The position numbers and the translations under genes were made by a program. A stretch of 64,000 nucleotides of DNA, taken from Dendrophyllia cribrosa (lineage: Eukaryota; Cnidaria; Anthozoa; Scleractinia; Dendrophylliidae). Where the stretch lies: positions 3,270,283 to 3,334,282 of the forward strand of contig JAJLRJ010000002.1 in NCBI GenBank assembly GCA_024195265.1, written 5' to 3'. Positions 23,597 to 35,525 of this stretch are shown here, in pieces (position 1 is the stretch's first letter; each line of letters opens with the position of its first letter). Below the pieces are notes generated by a model that was not told where the DNA came from, ran no database searches, and worked only from the letters and a program-made list of their open reading frames with translations.

Positions 23597-26500
23597 ATGG
23601 CCGTAAGCTTGATTCATTATGCATTCAGAGGAAATTTAAAGAAAGTGAAACGTTGTATAAACAATGGTGTTGATGTGGATGCTTATGAAAGCTCAGGAAA
23701 TTCAGCGCTTTACTACGCTGTTGTCCGCAATCGACGAAAATGCGTGAAGTTTCTTTTAGAGCGTGGAGCAGACCCAAATAGGTAATAGTAAGTGATTATC
23801 TCGGCTTTTACTTTTAATGGTGTCGCGCTCCATAGAACGAAAGGCAACTTTCTGGGGAAATGCTCGTGCCAATGACGAACTTATTAAAGATGGCGAATTT
23901 CATTGTGCGATTTCTTTGCTGTAAATTTTTTTTTTCGCCTTTATTTGGCGTTACGATTCAACTATTGCATGGCATTGTTTTTTAATCTTTTTGAACATTT
24001 TCTCCATATTTTTGTGCATTTTGTATCAGTGTTTATACCGTAGTTTTCTTGTAAATTTGCTTTTCACTACTATAGATAGAACACGGCACAACTAAACATA
24101 AAGAAAGCCATTATCTCTTGAGGGTGCCACATGCAAAAGAACACACTATAACAATGGAAAATTAGTTTTTATAGCTTTTCAGTCTTGAATGGTCGCAGTT
24201 AGAAAGTTCGGGGAAGTACTGTTTTATCTGCAGACTCAAGACGTTAGAGCCGTTGTACACATGCAGCAACAAAAACGGAATAGGGTTATATAACGAAGTG
24301 ATCCACAAATAAATATTAAGGTTCTTAAAAAAACATTAAATTATTGGTTGAGTAAGGGCTGGTTCCCACTAGCAATGGTAGCGACGGAAGCGGAATCGGA
24401 AGTCAGTACATTTACAGTAGAACGTAAGGCTCCTGCGTTTCTGACTCCGACTCTGTTTCCGATGATTACGTGGAAAGTGGGAAGCAATCCTAAAGGTGAC
24501 CGTTTATGGAAGCTCAATAATGTAGTGTTTATATGCTGTTGGGAACACGACTGAGTGTCGGCTTGTGGCAGGATGTCGCGTGTTAGTATGGGAGGTGTAT
24601 AACGATCTAGATGTCTTTTGTTCACCTATAGAGTAAACAAGGAAGGCTTGACACCTGTAAATGCAGCTTGTCTGAACAACAACGTGGAATGCTTGGCATT
24701 GTTGGTTCAACATGGAGGTTCACTGGGAAAGGTTTCAACTCTCCATAAAGAGAGCGCTATCGTCACCGTCCGTAAAACCGGTTACGTTACATTAGCAAAG
24801 TTCATAAAGCTGTTAAAATGTGAGGCTCTTACCGACGACGGACGTGATTTGCTGGAATTAGCAACTGATAACAACCCAAAGGTGAAATGGTATTTTATAT
24901 GCACAATAAATATCACACATCCATGAAATTAAGGTATAATTGATCGTTTAGAAAAATAAAACCACTTGTTAATTTGGCCACCTAATCCACAAAGGTCAGT
25001 CCCAGGTTCATGATCGTCCAATTAGTACGCAATTAGAGCCTTTGGTGCCATTTAGAATTAAATAACAATCGGCGCAATCGGTGGGATCGCCTTGTAATCT
25101 CGTGGGCGTCCTGTGAACACAAGTGAAACGCTTAAGGATTTTTAGTTGGTTCGTCCGGCATCCATTAAGAACCTTTCAACATCCAATAATTGCAAACTGC
25201 TTTTGAAGTTAAACTAACAGTCAATCTTAGAAATTCTATAAAAAATGATTTATCCTCAAATAACTCGAACGCCCTCTTTAAACGTAAGATTACTACTGGT
25301 CTTGCAATTAAAATGAATATCGTTTGATAGCCAATAAAATTGCATGTATGCATGTATGTGTTGTAGTTAATTTTTTAGCTCAGGTAATTTTTATTTTTCC
25401 ATTGTTTTTGGGTATGGTAATATATGCTAATGAATTTGAAACAAAGGAAAAACAAAAATTACCTGAAATAAAAAAATAACTACAACATGCATGTGGATCC
25501 ATTTTTTTTATCTTCCAGGAAGGCGAGAACCAGCGATCTGCGTCCTTACCTGGACTTGCAGCTGTTGTGCCACAAATAACTGCTGACCACTTGAAAGCTC
25601 CTCAGACGAAGCTGCTCGACGATCTGCCCCACATGACCCTACAGAGTGCATCGTGGCTCTCCACGCCCGTAACAGTGAAGCGTTTTAAGGGAGAGGAGGT
25701 TAGGAAGAAGCTTATGATGAAAGAGGCTGATCTACTAAGGTGAAATATTTGAAATATAATTAAAATTATAATTAAAATTATAATTAAAATTATTAAAATA
25801 ATCAGAAAAAAGTAAGTAAGTAAGTAATAACTTTATTTATGAGGAATGGCTTAGTCTCACTCAAGAGTGTTGTGAAGCTCAGTGAATGGATAATCCAACC
25901 GGTGGTGAAATTTATTATTCATCTGAATTCAATTCATATTAGCCTGTTACATGTTGCGAGAATTCAATTAATTGCTAAGTACCTGAGACGACCTTCCCCT
26001 ACAAAGAAAATGTAAAAAAATTCCTTCCAAAATTGATCAGCATTTTCTCCTTGTACTATCACTGCTCCTTAAGGTTCATTTTTCTTGTTTTACATCCGTG
26101 CATGGCAAATACAGCTATTTCAATTAACGTTGTCGGATATTAAAAAGCTAGCCTACAAGTCACGATCGCAAGGTATTATGGGGTTTTTATGCATAAATTC
26201 GCCAAATTCGTTCTTGTTCCAATTTGTTTCGTTTGTTTAACGTGACTGGATTGTCCAGGAGCTTAATTTCTAGGGACGGCTTTCAAGTTCAAATAGAGAA
26301 AGGAAAATTAACCGCCGTGTGTTCACGTTCTCCACAAAAGCTATAATTTGATCATTTGACCGGTTGTTGTTTTGCAGTGAACAGCAAAGAAATGCACCAA
26401 AATGTAAAACGCACGTCCAGAAGCATTGATTTTGCTCATTAAACCTATTGTTTTGTGCCGTTCTCGCTGCCTCTGTCGTCGTCGCTGCTTAAAGGCAGTT

Positions 26501-28540
26501 ACACGAGACGATTCGCAACAACTATTTTTAGCGCAACAAAATTAACGACAGGTATGTTACACGAAACAACTAGAAAAAAAATTCGTGTTTCTGCGTTGTA
26601 CGTCTTTGAAGCTGATTCAAAAACTTCGCAACGCCAAAATTGCAAAGAAAATCGTCCTTGTTGCGCTAAAAATCGTCGTTGCGAATAATTCCGTGTAACA
26701 CCACCTTAAAGCTCCAAATGCTTTTTTCTCTCCACTACACGTGTTGCTGTTTTTGTCACGGTCTGATCATATGCGCTAGCGGGCAACAGTGAAAATGTTG
26801 CTTGCTTTCGCAAATGTTGCCCGCTCATGGAGGTTTGGCGGGAAACAGTTTGTTTGATAGCCGTCATGTGACCATGAATCAACAAATGAGAAAAACTCCA
26901 GCTATATAACAAAGTTACATGTAGGTAACCGACTGATTTCGATTCCAAGGTTACGGATACCATGACAGCCTAAACATCAGGGAACCGTGAAAGCAGACAC
27001 TCATCGATAGTTTCTTTTTACGTACCTAAGGACACTTTGCGTTTTAGATAATAACTACATGCAATGTACAGAAAATATGTTCTTCTTCTGTTCTGTTCAC
27101 CCTCAAAACAATGAGTTTCTGAGGGGTCCAGGGACATGCTCCTCCGGGATTTTTTGAAGTTTTGGGTCTCTGAAATAGCATTTCCAGCCTTCTGAGAGTA
27201 GTCTCCAGCAAGTTTTAACAGCTTTGAACTGTTAAAAAAATCTTGTGGCCTAAACGCAGGACATTTGAGGGGCTGTAGACTTTCTAGGCTTTCGCCCAAA
27301 TTTATAACGAATTGCTGGGTGCTCAGCTAGAATGTTGTTTTGTAATAGACCAATTCCGATATATTAAAATCATACTTGGCTCCGAGGCTTAGGAGAATAA
27401 AACAAAAGAAATAAATTATTCATACCTGAACCTCGATGTGATTTCTTTTGTTTTATTCCCCTAAGCCTCGGAGCCACGTATGAATTTTAATATATCGGAA
27501 TTGGTCTATTGGTTTGTGTTTGTGATGTATTAGATATGTGTACATAGAAACCTTTTATCGGACCAGGTTATAATGTTAATAAAAGCTTTTATAGCTCAAT
27601 GGTTATATTTATGTAGTGAAAGATAAGATTTTTTTGTATGCGTAAAGCACTGTTTCTTCCATTTGACTGAGTTCAACTAGCACTTCGATGTTTTACCAAC
27701 AATTTCTAGTGTTCAACTTTCAGTTGCATTAAAGGCAAAACCATGGATCAGATATGTTACTTAAACATAATTGTATTCATTCATTGAACAGGTTTATACA
27801 AATTAAATTATGCAACTAGTACTTATCATTGTTGTATGATGGATAAATGAACCAACTACGTAGACCTCACGGACACTAACGGTTCCATGGTTGCCTAACT
27901 GGATGTTTGAGTTGACTTCGACAGTAAACCCCCGGGCCCCTCCCCATGCTACGGCCCTGTGATATAAATTATTATAGTTTGATGCTAATTCTATCATGTT
28001 TGAATTATTATTATTATTATTATTACTATGCGACTACCATGTCATGGATCAGGGCGAGAGTGTCTTTTGCACTGTTGAGATCAGCATTACTTTGCCTAAA
28101 AGGTTCACGAGTTTCTAGGAGAGTCAATTTAGAATTGTTTGACATTGACTTTGATATCGAAAAAGGACATGCAAATATTCATTAATAAGGCATTGAGAAC
28201 ACTATTTCTATTTTTTTTTCTGATTTTTTATTTCTCTTGTAATTTTCTTTTGTTATTTTTGGTGATTTTTCTTAGTAAGATGAGGTTTTGTTGCATTCAT
28301 TAGTTAACATTACCAGACATAAGTTACTTTAGGGTATCCAGGACCTAGGTTGCCAAGGATTTACAGTGTTGCAGTCGCAGTTGCAGTGTTGCAATTTTAA
28401 AGTTTAAAATTACGATTATTATTATTATTTTTTATGACAATTTTAACACCATTTTCAAATGTACATATCTTATCGTATTTAGAATTTTTAATGTATTGTA
28501 AATAGTTATTTTAATTGTTAAATGATAATAAAGTGGTTGT

Positions 28541-28581
<41 letters not shown>

Positions 28582-31500
28582 TATTCCCTCCTTGGTGCTT
28601 ACGTATTAAAAAAATTGAAACAGAGTTTCTCGTAATAGGTTAATTCATTTTTTCAGCTGGTTACGTCATCCACGAGTCACTCTTCTCATGGCAGTGTGTC
28701 TGGATCCTAACCCACAGAACAGCTGTCTAGTTTTGGAACATTTTGAGCTTTCGTCTCTATACCGCCTCCTTTACAAGACCCAAATTGAGATGGACTTACC
28801 CGAGCGGATTCGTGTATTGTTAGATGTAGCTGAGGGAATGACATATCTTCACACTCATTCCATAGTGCACGGATTCCTTAACTCATACTCAGTTGTAATT
28901 TATGAAAAGTTCAGGGCGAAGATTGGCAGCTTGGAGTATTCCCAGGAGAATGGCGAACAAGCATATGACAACCCATGCGCAATTCATGAAAACTGGACGG
29001 CACCCGAGCAGCTCTTGCATGCGCCTCCAAACATGGCTAGCGATGTTTACAGGTTTGTTTATGCTGTGATTTGTTTGGATTTATCACCGGTCAGACTTTG
29101 TGCAGTCAACCTCCCGAAACCTCTATTAAGCGTCCCTCTGTTAAGCGGTCATCCTCTATTAAACGGTCACTCATCAAACCCCAGAAATGGCTCCCCATAT
29201 TAACTGTAATGTTGACCTCTTTTAAGCGGTCACCTCTATTAAGCGGACGCAGTCACCGTTTAGATTTCTTAATTTATTGGCGAATTTGATTGTATTTTAC
29301 CTCTATTAAATGGTCACCTAGTTAAATGGTCGGGAAGAACCGTCTCATTTGCACTAAACAAAGTGAGTTTCTTGCGTCACGAAATTAAGCTACGCGGCCC
29401 GAAATCACAGACGACCATAACTGATTTTTTCGTTTAATATAATGTTGAATGTGATGGCAAAACTTTTGATGATGTGGTTCACAACAAAGATTTGCCTCAC
29501 GAACAACATTATAAAATCCGATAGCCAGGCATGAATTTCCTTGAACACGTGGGGAGCAGGGATGGCGCAGTGTTGAGCGCTCGCCTCCCACCAATGTAGC
29601 CCGGGTTCGATTCCCGGACTCGGTGTCATATGTGGGTTGAGTTTGTTGTTAGTTCTCATCCTTGCTCCGAGGGTTTTTTCTCCGGGTCCTCCGGTTTTTT
29701 CTCCCTCCTTAAAAACTAACATTTCTAAATTCCAATTCGACCTGGAATTCGAGGGCCACAGGTTTGTCAGTTACATACGACTGTTAAGTGTTACCCTCGT
29801 TAAACAAAGTCGATTTATTTATTTTTATACCGGCAATTACGTACTTAATTTCTATTTGTCACATTTTGTATTACTGTTGCTGTTGGCAATAAAATATACA
29901 TCACGTGATCAATTTCGCATTCCAGTTCAATTTTTGCCATATTACATGCTAAATTTTAGAACACCTCTATTAAGCGGTCAACCTCTTTAAAGCTGTCAGT
30001 TGGCTATCCCCCGAGGGTGAGCGCTTAATAGAGGTTTGACTGTAGTTCACTTTGATTTGTATTCATTATCATATATTAACATAGAAAAGAACAATTAAAA
30101 TAAAAATTGAACCAAGGATAAAATTGAACTACAACAAAGACGATGGCTAAATAGGCAGATATGTATAGACAGACATTTAGAGAATAGTACATGCATGTAA
30201 CAAATTACATTAAAACCTTGCAACATGTTAACTGTTCTTTCTTCTCAGTTTTGGTTCCCTGATGTGGGAGATTCTGGCTAGAAAGGTTCCATGGTCCTGG
30301 CTCCAGAAGAGTACCATCAAACAAGTGCTGTGTGATCATCAAAGGTCCCTGCCTATGTTAGACATTTGGCCCAGCTACGTTCAGTCCATCATGAAAGAAT
30401 GCCTTCAGGATCCTGCAGATCGACCGGCTTTTTGCGATCTGCAGGGATACCTTCTGGGAATTAGGAATAGCAGGGAAGGTATGACATCGGAAGTCTTAGA
30501 TGGTGCATTTCCATATTGGCAGGAAGCTCAGCGTGGAGCCATATATAGCGAGATCCGTCCAAGTTCAGGGCTCCCAAGGGCGAACACGTGCAGGTCATCA
30601 AATATTCATGTAATGCGTAGGCGGTCCTCGTCCGCATCTCAATGGCATGAAAGACGCCGAAGTGCATGTGTTAAAGGAGGGCTAAAAGATATTTTAAAAC
30701 TGATATCAAATCGCGCCCAGGATTCGCCGAGGGAAAAAGAGATTGAACGATTCGGCTACAAGGTTGCAGAGCGGTTAGCGTATGTTCGAAACATCCGTCG
30801 ACATGCGCGGAACTACGATCGTACAGGCTGGGCGAAGGAAGTTGTTTTGACAAGAGTGTTAGAAGGAGACATAGAGAGAATTAAGAAGGAAGAGAAAAAA
30901 GCAAAGTCGGCTAAAGAGAAACGGAAGCAATTGAGCAGACGCGATCGGCAGTACAGTGTTTTTGATGAAGAAAGCTTCGAACGATTACAAATGATATCCT
31001 CCAAGTATAAGAAAAAGAATTGGTCAAAGATCTTACATGGAATGGAAAAATTAAGGAATTCGATGGAGGGATTTAAGGGACAGGTGTTTGAAGAGCTCAA
31101 TGTGCTTAACTACGAAAAGAAACAGCAGCTAACCGAGAGTTACAGTGTTCCAGAACACAGCAAAAGATGTGACCATTTCGGCGAGGTAATCAAAGCAATG
31201 AAAGAAAACATCGAAAGAGCTGGTTCACGACCAGAAGATAAGAGCGGCTATGAATATAAAATTGACAGGCAAAAGTTGTCATCGAATACAGGGACGTCTA
31301 ATAAAGGTTCTAAATTTCTAGACTCGTCACGTTCCAAAGGCCCACTGTTGCCGATATACGCTCAGCCCGATAAGAAAAAACGAACTGAGAAAGAGGGAAG
31401 TAACTGCGAGTTCCAGGCAGAAAACAACGAGGCCCGCAACAAAGAGACAACTGGGATAACAAGAATGGATGGAACAGACCTAACAACGATACGATCACAG

Positions 31501-32256
31501 TTAAGGAAAACAGCAGTGGAGAAGACCCCCAGCCAAAAGACATCTGGAATAGGAAGACTGGATGGAACGGACTTAACAACGATACGATCACAGTTAAGCA
31601 AAAGATCTGGGATAAGAAGACTGGATGGAACGGACTTAACAACGATACGATCACAGTTAAGCAAAACAGCAGTGGAAAAGACCCCCAGCCAAAAGACGTC
31701 TGCGATAGCAATACTGGATGGAACAGACTTAACAACGATACGATCACAGTTAAGAAAAACACCGATGGAAAACTCTACATCAGGCCGCAATGCTGACATG
31801 ACGGCAACAGTTAGAGGTGAGGCCGATAGCAACAATCAAGAAAAACCGAAGATGTCAGACAAGGATATTCATGATTCTAGCTCTCATGGCATGTATGCAA
31901 TATCAGACTTTTTACGACAAACGGACTCGTTTAGAAAAGAACATTTAGAAGCGATAGCTTTGAGAAGTCAAAACAATTCGACGGTAAGTGCAATTGTATC
32001 GGACAGAAGCGAAGAGGAAATTAATGGTCGGCCACGTGCACAGTCTGCTAGACAGCCACGTCGCAAGTCTCGGAGCAGAACAGTTTTATCAAATAAAGAA
32101 AGGGACAGCACAGATGACAATAGTCCTCATCGCTGGAGCGTTAGATTCGATAGATCACAGGGGCAACCAACATCAAGGCTACCAACAAACTCTGATGAAG
32201 AAGTTAATGACATTATAAAATCATTCGATCTAGGTAAATCCCTTGGAAAATTCTAG
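23597..32256 (+). CDS. TEX14: TEX14-like ankyrin/pseudokinase protein
   Basis: Five exons: 23597-23781, 24632-24881, 25519-25739, 28657-29052 and 30249-32256. Phases are 2, 0, 2, 2, all GT-AG; 3060 bp give 1019 aa. Residues 3-110 hold ankyrin repeats (GNSALYYAVVRNRRKCVKFL, EGLTPVNAACLNNNVECL). Residues about 195-420 are a kinase fold. The beta-3 lysine (TVKRF) and alpha-C glutamate (KEADLL) are kept, as are APEQL and DVYSFGSLMWEIL. The glycine loop is absent, HRD is HGF and DFG is replaced in AKIGSLEY, so it should be catalytically dead. Ankyrin repeats followed by a pseudokinase is the layout of TEX14, which stabilises germ-cell intercellular bridges in mammals. The remaining 600 residues are basic, with coiled-coil-like stretches, a four-copy repeat (757-853) and GPLLPIY (715-721). 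Human TEX14 is longer (about 1.5 kb residues). Function here is inferred from architecture only. Confidence 0.86.
24356..24490. mobile_element. PIF/Harbinger-like MITE in intron 1
   Basis: GGGCTGGTTCCCACT (left) and AGTGGGAAGCAATCC (right) are imperfect inverted ends, bordered by TAA (24353-24355 and 24491-24493). A 3-bp TAA duplication is the Harbinger signature. The interior has inverted CGGAATCGGAAGTCAG / CTGACTCCGACTC. It lies in intron 1 of the TEX14-like gene. Confidence 0.65.
25351..25496. mobile_element. Foldback MITE in intron 2
   Basis: Arms TTGTAGTTAATTTTTTAGC... and the complementary ...AAAAAATAACTACAA, then CAGGTAATTTTTATTTTTCC against GGAAAAACAAAAATTACCTG. The outer ends are CATG-rich. 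The element occupies the end of intron 2, about 20 bp before the exon 3 acceptor. Confidence 0.75.
26213..26384. repeat. Dispersed repeat, inverted partner of 40218-40395
   Basis: About 170 bp that reverse-complements to 40218-40395. Shared blocks (given for the 40-kb copy) are GGAGAACGTGAACACA, TTTTCCTTTCTCTATTTGAA and TCAAATGATCAAATTATAG. Both copies lie directly next to Harbinger-like MITEs. Confidence 0.8.
26493..26706. mobile_element. PIF/Harbinger-like MITE in intron 3
   Basis: Left end AGGCAGTTACACGAGACG and right end CGTGTAACACCACCT are inverted, bordered by TAA (26490-26492 and 26707-26709). Inner arms also pair: TTTTTAGCGCAACAA with TTGTTGCGCTAAAAA. Confidence 0.8.
27345..27509. 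mobile_element. Foldback MITE (AATAGACCAATTCCG)
   Basis: Long arms beginning AATAGACCAATTCCGATATA and ending with the complement, then GGCTCCGAGGCTTAGG against CCTAAGCCTCGGAGCC. The centre holds AAAACAAAAGAAAT / ATTTCTTTTGTTTT. The arms are nearly identical. It lies in intron 3 of the TEX14-like gene. Confidence 0.85.
27998..28580. repeat. (ATT)n microsatellites
   Basis: ATT runs at about 28003-28024, 28413-28427 and 28543-28580, the last being the longest (about 12 units). All are in intron 3 of the TEX14-like gene, within 120 bp of exon 4 at the nearest. Confidence 0.85.
29103..30042. mobile_element. Tigger/pogo-like element in intron 4
   Basis: Left part CAGTCAACCTCCCGAAACC and right end CTTAATAGAGGTTTGACTG are inverted. 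Many internal copies of CCTCTATTAAGCGGTCA occur near both ends. A tRNA-derived SINE and a Penelope-like tail are nested within it. The left end is diverged and lacks a TA flank. Confidence 0.65.
29553..29745 (+). mobile_element. tRNA-derived SINE, copy 1
   Basis: The head resembles a tRNA gene: A-box-like TGGCGCAGTGTTGAGCGC and B box GGTTCGATTCC. It is followed by a tRNA-unrelated body with GTGGGTTGAGTTTGTTGTT and CTTGCTCCGAGGG. A second copy lies at 60320-60515. It is not a real tRNA, because a matching 3' acceptor arm is missing. Confidence 0.82.
31462..31758 (+). repeat. Four-copy coding repeat in TEX14-like tail
   Basis: Four units of LDGTDLTTIRSQL (the first with M for L) separated by spacers such as KTAVEKTPSQKTS. 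Units start near 31465, 31558, 31618 and 31711. The third follows the second after a shortened spacer. DNA identity between units is very high, so the expansion is recent and may vary in copy number. Confidence 0.88.
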
Positions 32257-32468
32257 CTAGAAAAACATGTAAATCAGTAAAATCGGTGAATGGATCTGAC
32301 TACGATCGTGCGCTGTGATTCAATGCATGCTGAAAACAAACTTTCACCAAAGAAAATGGACACCATCTAGGAGGTTGGATTGTTCTCTTGAAAAGTTCAC
32401 ACGTCAGTGTATTAAGTTTAATGTTGACACTTATGCATCAGCTATAATCATGACCGAAAACCGAAAAA

Positions 32469-32474
32469 AATAAA
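32469..32474 (+). terminator. Candidate poly-A signal of TEX14-like gene
   Basis: AATAAA lies 213 bp after the TAG stop of the TEX14-like reading frame. Confidence 0.5.
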
Positions 32475-32479
32475 ATTGT

Positions 32480-33467
32480 TTCCCGCTTTAGTACAAAACG
32501 CTCACTTTTCCGTCCTTTCACCGCCAAAAAAATATCCCATTTGTGTGCTAAGCTTTGTTGTTTGGCGTTTCTCTTCATTGGTCGGAGTCATTTTTCAAGT
32601 TCTAAATTGTTTTCGTTTCAGTCAGTCACTATTTTTTAAATCCAAATAATATTTTAGCATTCATCCTCATGTTTAAATGAATATTTCGCTTCATTTCACT
32701 TCACTCACGTCTCCAATGATAACTTCCAACTAAGGTCAAAGCTGCCCGGTTGACCCTAACCCTAACCCCAGACCCCAGCAAGTTGGAAGTAAGCTGAATA
32801 TCAGGCCTTAAGATCGCGGGGGATACCTGGCCATGAATAAATTCATAAGGCAAAATTTTGGCAGAGGTGTCACTTTGTAAAACGTTGTATCGTGAATGTT
32901 TGAAAGCCGATTTCACTAAAATTTAACAGAGATATTGGCGAATAATGGAAGTTCATAAGGATTGTTTTTTATTGAAGGGATCGAGCTTTGTGGCAATGCT
33001 ATAAGCCACTAAAGTTATTATTATTATTTTTTTTTTAAAAACGTGGTTGTGTCCAAGTTTGCTCCTCGAGAAGAACACAAAGCACGGTTGATTTCACCAC
33101 TCACTGACCTGTCAAAACGTCTATTGTGTCATATCTGACTCCGATTTATTTATATCAACTTTAATTAACAGTTATTAGCTTTTAAAGGAGTAAAATTGTC
33201 CATGTTAGAATTTGAAGCCTCATATCTTTCCTTTGAAAGCCTATTTAAAAATTTTGAGTCAGATATGACAATCTATAATACACCTAGTTTACCTCCCTGC
33301 AGTGTCAACTCATGAAATTCTCTATCTGCGCTGAATTCTTGGACACAAAATTGCTTGTTTTTACGCTTCCGAAGGCTTCCCGAGCAAACACGAATGCAAA
33401 AAGTATATATTTATGGTAATTTGGCTCATTTAAATCCACGGGCTATTGCCAACACTTCATGCAGAAA
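32480..33467. other. No gene recognised
   Basis: Intergenic DNA between the TEX14-like gene and the DIRS-order element. It has a two-unit CCCTAA word near 32753 (too short for a telomeric block) and a poly-T run near 33030. Confidence 0.45.
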
Positions 33468-33650
33468 ATGTAATTTCTGACATCTGAGTGACGTAGGAGC
33501 GAACTAGTCAGAAATTATTATTCTGACGGCACGATATAGAGGTTTGCGTGTCGTCATGGGACATCTCGGGACTATTTAAAGGTTTGGCGGGAGATATTTG
33601 TCATTCTACGTCGGTCAGTCTTCTCGAACGTTGCCTTTTTTCGTTCAAGT
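33468..33650 (+). repeat. Split direct repeat A1
   Basis: Starts ATGTAATTTCTGACATC and ends GTTCAAGTTTTT. Contains a TATA-like CTATTTAAAGG at about 33574, so it probably holds the element promoter. It is nearly identical to A2 (38503-38687). Confidence 0.85.
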
Positions 33651-34479
33651 TTTTGTGTTTCCTGAGCTCGTGTTCCTATTATGTCGATCTCGCAAGATGT
33701 TCAAGCGTTTTGAAACAACAAAATCGTTATGAGAACAGATCTTAAAGTTAGTAGCTGATTCCGTCGATAAAATCAAGCGTTTTGGCGTCGAAGGTGTTGA
33801 TGAACCGAGTAACGAGAAAAATAGAAGTCCCGCCGAGAGGAGTCTAAATCGTTATGCCAAAGGGGAACAAAATACAGTACAAGTTCAATGCCAAACTTCA
33901 AATTCATTGGTCGGGGTTTAATCCCAACTTGGAACCAACGCGGTTTTTAAGGCCAAAGCGTCGGTGTCCGAAGGTGCGTCTTTCATCGCCGAAGGTCAGA
34001 AACTAATCTTGTTAGCAGCTCAGATTCATTGGATTTTGGATGAACGGCGGTAGAGTAGTACACACAGCATGCATGAGCTGGCTGATGATGAAAAAGATTG
34101 GCAAAAAGAATTGCTGCGCAGAGGAAAGAACTGAGAAGTCTGCTACGTCCACAGCTATCAGAAGATCCACCAAACAACCTTATTCTTCGTGTTTTCCCAC
34201 ACTCTCGTCCCACTTTTGCTGGTTCCCGAAACCTATAAGAGTGTGTTCATACTACTCGTTTATCGAAAGGTAATTCACACAGAAGATTACTGTTGACACA
34301 GGAACGAAGTAAGTTTGAGGTTTCATTTGTTTATTCCCTGATTGATTCGCTCGAGATAAGCCAAAGAGCCTAATCGGAACCTGAAGAACTTTGAATTTAA
34401 GATCCGCCCTACCTCCAATTTCGTCATTTCTGCGCACGTTTTGGTAGGGAAGATTATTTTATCCATTGAGTTTTGGCGA

Positions 34480-35010
34480 ATCATTGGCGGCCCCAATTTC
34501 ATTTTGAATGTTATCAGAGATGGTTACCAAATTCCATTTATTATGAGCTTCACGCCTCGGTATGATACCAACAATTCAACAGCTCTTGAGATCCAGGCTT
34601 TGTTGCATGGCGAATTTATCTAGAATTTTTGCGTTGCAATTGCGTTGATGGAATCGTTTCTTTTCCCTATATCCTCAACCGTTGAACTGCAATTGTTTCA
34701 GTTCAGGTAGTGGCTAGTTCTAGATGAGGCGTATCTTGGATCTAAGACACAAATCTTCATAATGTATCCCACAGGAATTTATGTGCGAAGGCTTGCATTC
34801 TATTAAGAATGTGTTTCCAAGGATTACTTTTGCTCTTTGATTTGAAATCAGGATTCCATCATGTGGATATTTTTTCCAGAGCATCGAAAATATTTGGCTT
34901 TCCCATGGGATTTTGGCACATGGCACACCAGATATTCTCAATTTATTGTGTTGCTGCTTGGTCTTTCCAGTGCATTTTTTACGTTCACCAAATTCCTGGA
35001 ACCTTTGGAA
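34480..35010 (+). pseudogene. DIRS-order reverse transcriptase remnant
   Basis: Translation in shifting frames gives FILNVIRDGYQIPF and NNSTALEIQALL (the N-terminal RT region of DIRS-type proteins). Further on come FDLKSGFHHVDIF, FGFPMGF and FTKFLEPLE. The catalytic FLDD box is lost where a LINE tail interrupts at about 35045. Confidence 0.78.
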
Positions 35011-35044
35011 CGCATCTGAAATCGCAGGGCATTCTGGAACCCAC

Positions 35045-35047
35045 ATT

Positions 35048-35083
<36 letters not shown>

Positions 35084-35290
35084 TGGTGTAACCATAAGAA
35101 TGGAAACTATTCAGAAAACAGCATTGTTGGGTACAGCAAAGATCCTGAGAAAGGTGCTGTCCTTGTAAGAGGAAAGAAAGAAAAGTCCTGGAACCCATGG
35201 TGACATGTTGGAACCCGCTTCCAGGGAATATCAACCAGACAGATCATTGTGCCTGAGCCTTAAAGGAATAAACATAATAATAATAATAAT
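35045..35290 (+). mobile_element. LINE 3' tail inside DIRS-order element
   Basis: An (ATA)n run at about 35050-35083 is followed by a segment whose frame ends QKTALLGTAKILRKVLSL. A second (AAT)n tract follows at 35273-35290. This looks like a 5'-truncated LINE or its 3' end with a simple-repeat tail. Confidence 0.5.
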
Positions 35291-35525
35291 ATAATAAATG
35301 TCTTTATTGCATAAGATGAAATACATATCCCATGTTACAAAGTAAAGTAAATAGCACAATTAACAGGAATATTAATATAAAGCTAGTAGTTCTAGTGGTA
35401 CAGGTCTTCATTAGAATTAGATGCTGGATCTTTCCCGTTCTGGTTGTCAAGTTGATTGCGAGAAGTCTAATTGGTAGCCAAATTACCAATTTTCGTGGAT
35501 CGGCTACAATATAATTGACACTCAT
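35290..35525 (-). mobile_element. LINE 3' tail, opposite strand
   Basis: On the minus strand the segment ends CAATAAAGACATTTATT followed by (ATT)n, a typical poly-A signal plus simple tail of coral LINEs. It is inserted between the RT and RNase H remnants of the host element. No motif of the ORF is left. Confidence 0.4.

Larger units (their letters stand above)
25740..28656. other. Long third intron of TEX14-like gene
   Basis: About 2.9 kb. It carries (TTAAAATTA)n near 25757-25800 and a (AAGT)n plus TAATAACTTTATTTATGAGG motif near 25815, typical of a LINE 3' tail in reverse. It also carries a dispersed repeat (26213-26384), two MITEs and (ATT)n tracts. No additional coding exon was found. 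Confidence 0.55.

Noticed and set aside
29560..29640. tRNA gene
   Set aside because: B box present but no proper acceptor stem; a second copy with the same long non-tRNA tail shows that it is a SINE.
32750..32770. Interstitial telomere repeat
   Set aside because: Only two CCCTAA units; too short to mean anything.
34441..34623. Independent 60-codon gene
   Set aside because: It is part of the DIRS-order RT remnant, matching the IRDGYQIPF region, with stops on both sides.
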